This document shows, one piece after another, positions 6,967 through 8,132 of a stretch of DNA of 8,132 nucleotides (position 1 is the first letter of the stretch; each line of letters opens with the position of its first letter). The notes under the pieces are model-generated. The model made no database searches and was not told the origin of the DNA. It saw only the letters and a list, made by a program, of their open reading frames with translations. Position numbers and translations under genes: made by a program. The stretch comes from an uncultured Sulfurovum sp. (lineage in GTDB: Bacteria > Campylobacterota > Campylobacteria > Campylobacterales > Sulfurovaceae), in assembly GCA_902727905.1 (NCBI GenBank), contig CACVAR010000078.1:1-8132 (forward strand). Reading direction: 5' to 3'.

Positions 6967-8132
6967 TTAACGTGTCTGTCCATTACCATAAATTTTGAAC
7001 TTATAGGTTGTTAGTTCATTAATCCCCATTGGTCCTCTTGCATGTAGTTTATTGGTAGAGATACCGACTTCAGCACCAAAGCCAAAAGCCCCACCATCGG
7101 TAAATCTTGTACTCGCATTAACATAAACACAAGCAGCATCAATAGCATTCATAAATTTTTCGGCAGCAGAGTAGTTCTCTGTAATAATTGCTTCAGAGTG
7201 TCCTGAACCATATGTCACAATATGCTTCATAGCCTCTTCAATCCCTGATACTACTTTGATATTCAATTCATTGGCTAAATATTCAGTATTATAATGTTCA
7301 TTAGTTGCTGGATCAATGAAAATCAACTCTCTTGTTTTAGCACAACCTCGTAACTTAGTACCTTTGTCCACAAAAGCCTTGTAAAGTGCTGGGAGTAAAC
7401 TTTTTGCAATGCCTTCATCTAGTATTAACGTTTCCATAGCATTACAAACTCCTGGACGTTGACACTTAGCATTAATGGCAATGTTAATTGCTTTGGTATG
7501 ACTTGCATCTCTATGCACATAAGTATGACATAAACCCTTGTCATGCTTTACAACAGGCACAGAAGAGTTTTTAGAAATAAACTTAATAAGTGCCTCACCT
7601 CCACGAGGAACTACCAAATCAACATACTCATCTTCTTTAATCAGTTTGGCAACACCCTCACGAGAAGAATCAGGTAGTAAAGAGATAATCTCTTTAGGTA
7701 AGCCATTTTTAACCAATACCTGTTGTAATACTTTAGCAATCACTTGGTTTGAGTTCTCAGCTTCTTTTCCACCTTTTAAAATGGCGACATTTCCACTCTT
7801 AAAACAAAGCGCTGCAACATCAGAAGTAACATTAGGACGTGACTCATAAATAACAGCTACAACACCAATAGGAACAGAAACTTTTTCAATACGTAAATTA
7901 TCATCGTTAACCCAACCTTCAAGAACTCTCCCAACAGGCTCCTTAAGCATAGAAATATCTCGTAATGACTTAGCTATTGCTTCTATTCTACTTTCATCTA
8001 AAAGCAATCTATCAAGTAAAGCAGCATCTAAATTAGATTTTTTTCCTGCCTCCATGTCTTTTTCATTCTCTTTAACAATCTCTAGCATACTGGCAACTAA
8101 AGCATCAGCCATTTCATTTAAAATTTTATTTT
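6967..8132 (-). CDS. proA: Glutamate-5-semialdehyde dehydrogenase (gamma-glutamyl phosphate reductase), 5' end cut by the window edge
   Basis: ProA reduces gamma-glutamyl phosphate to glutamate-5-semialdehyde with NADPH, the second step of proline synthesis, in the cytoplasm. The aldehyde-dehydrogenase-type catalytic motif QRPGVCNAMETL is present; the nucleophilic Cys is the codon at 7446-7444. Other family blocks are VPIGVVAVIYESRPNVTSDVAALCFKSGN, the Lys-Gly-Gly-Lys-Glu cofactor region (KGGKE), VVPRGG, PVVKHDKGLCHTY and the C-terminal RGPMGINELTTYKF. The first visible ATG (8112) is probably internal. Upstream codons up to the edge remain open and read NKILNE, aligning with the E. coli ProA helix before ADELEAQ, so roughly 30 residues and the true start lie outside the window (387 of about 415 residues visible). 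proB is not in view. tamA follows 24 bases downstream; the link to envelope genes has no obvious metabolic meaning. Confidence 0.96.
   Translation of the reverse strand, partial: NKILNEMADALVASMLEIVKENEKDMEAGKKSNLDAALLDRLLLDESRIEAIAKSLRDISMLKEPVGRVLEGWVNDDNLRIEKVSVPIGVVAVIYESRPNVTSDVAALCFKSGNVAILKGGKEAENSNQVIAKVLQQVLVKNGLPKEIISLLPDSSREGVAKLIKEDEYVDLVVPRGGEALIKFISKNSSVPVVKHDKGLCHTYVHRDASHTKAINIAINAKCQRPGVCNAMETLILDEGIAKSLLPALYKAFVDKGTKLRGCAKTRELIFIDPATNEHYNTEYLANELNIKVVSGIEEAMKHIVTYGSGHSEAIITENYSAAEKFMNAIDAACVYVNASTRFTDGGAFGFGAEVGISTNKLHARGPMGINELTTYKFKIYGNGQTR

Noticed and set aside
7538..7849. Plus-strand open frame of 103 codons inside proA
   Set aside because: It is a mirror of the conserved proA coding sequence, with no upstream ribosome site or recognisable domain.

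Overview
The window is AT-rich bacterial DNA with short intergenic gaps and overlapping genes. It most likely comes from a member of the Campylobacterota (formerly Epsilonproteobacteria) resembling Sulfurimonas, Sulfurovum or Arcobacter. Three things point there. The signal peptidase carries the PSGSM...KKFAYGxPxP style of that group. A monohaem cytochrome c, folD and lepB are clustered; as I recall, Campylobacter jejuni has the same three side by side. The one clear intergenic promoter has the group's T-run-TGN-TATAAT layout. The genus is a guess.

Left part (1-1586, minus strand): folD (methylene-tetrahydrofolate dehydrogenase/cyclohydrolase) is followed by lepB (type I signal peptidase), which overlaps it by one base and runs off the left edge. 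Centre (1587-2015, plus strand): a small exported monohaem c-type cytochrome is transcribed divergently from folD. The 67-base gap between them holds a 23-base near-palindrome that reads as an extended -10 promoter in both directions. The cytochrome gene ends tail-to-tail with tamB, sharing four bases (TTAA) that carry both stop codons.

Right part (2012-8132, minus strand): proA (glutamate-5-semialdehyde dehydrogenase, proline synthesis), tamA and tamB lie in that transcription order, with 24 bases between proA and tamA and a 4-base overlap between tamA and tamB. proA is cut by the right edge: its frame stays open, with family-like sequence, beyond the first visible ATG. TamA (Omp85-family outer-membrane barrel with three POTRA domains) and TamB (inner-membrane-anchored DUF490/AsmA-like protein) form the translocation and assembly module, which spans the periplasm and supports outer-membrane protein and lipid homeostasis.

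Functionally the window mixes housekeeping metabolism (one-carbon units, proline) with envelope biogenesis (signal peptide cleavage, TAM) and a periplasmic electron carrier of unknown partner. I see no mobile element, CRISPR array, RNA gene or defence-like system, and no stretch over 300 bases without a gene. The points most worth a second look are the symmetric bidirectional promoter, the lone cysteine pair in TamA POTRA 2, the RAY variant of the TamA RGY/RGF motif, and the uncharacterised cytochrome. Nothing here amounts to a previously undescribed multi-gene system.
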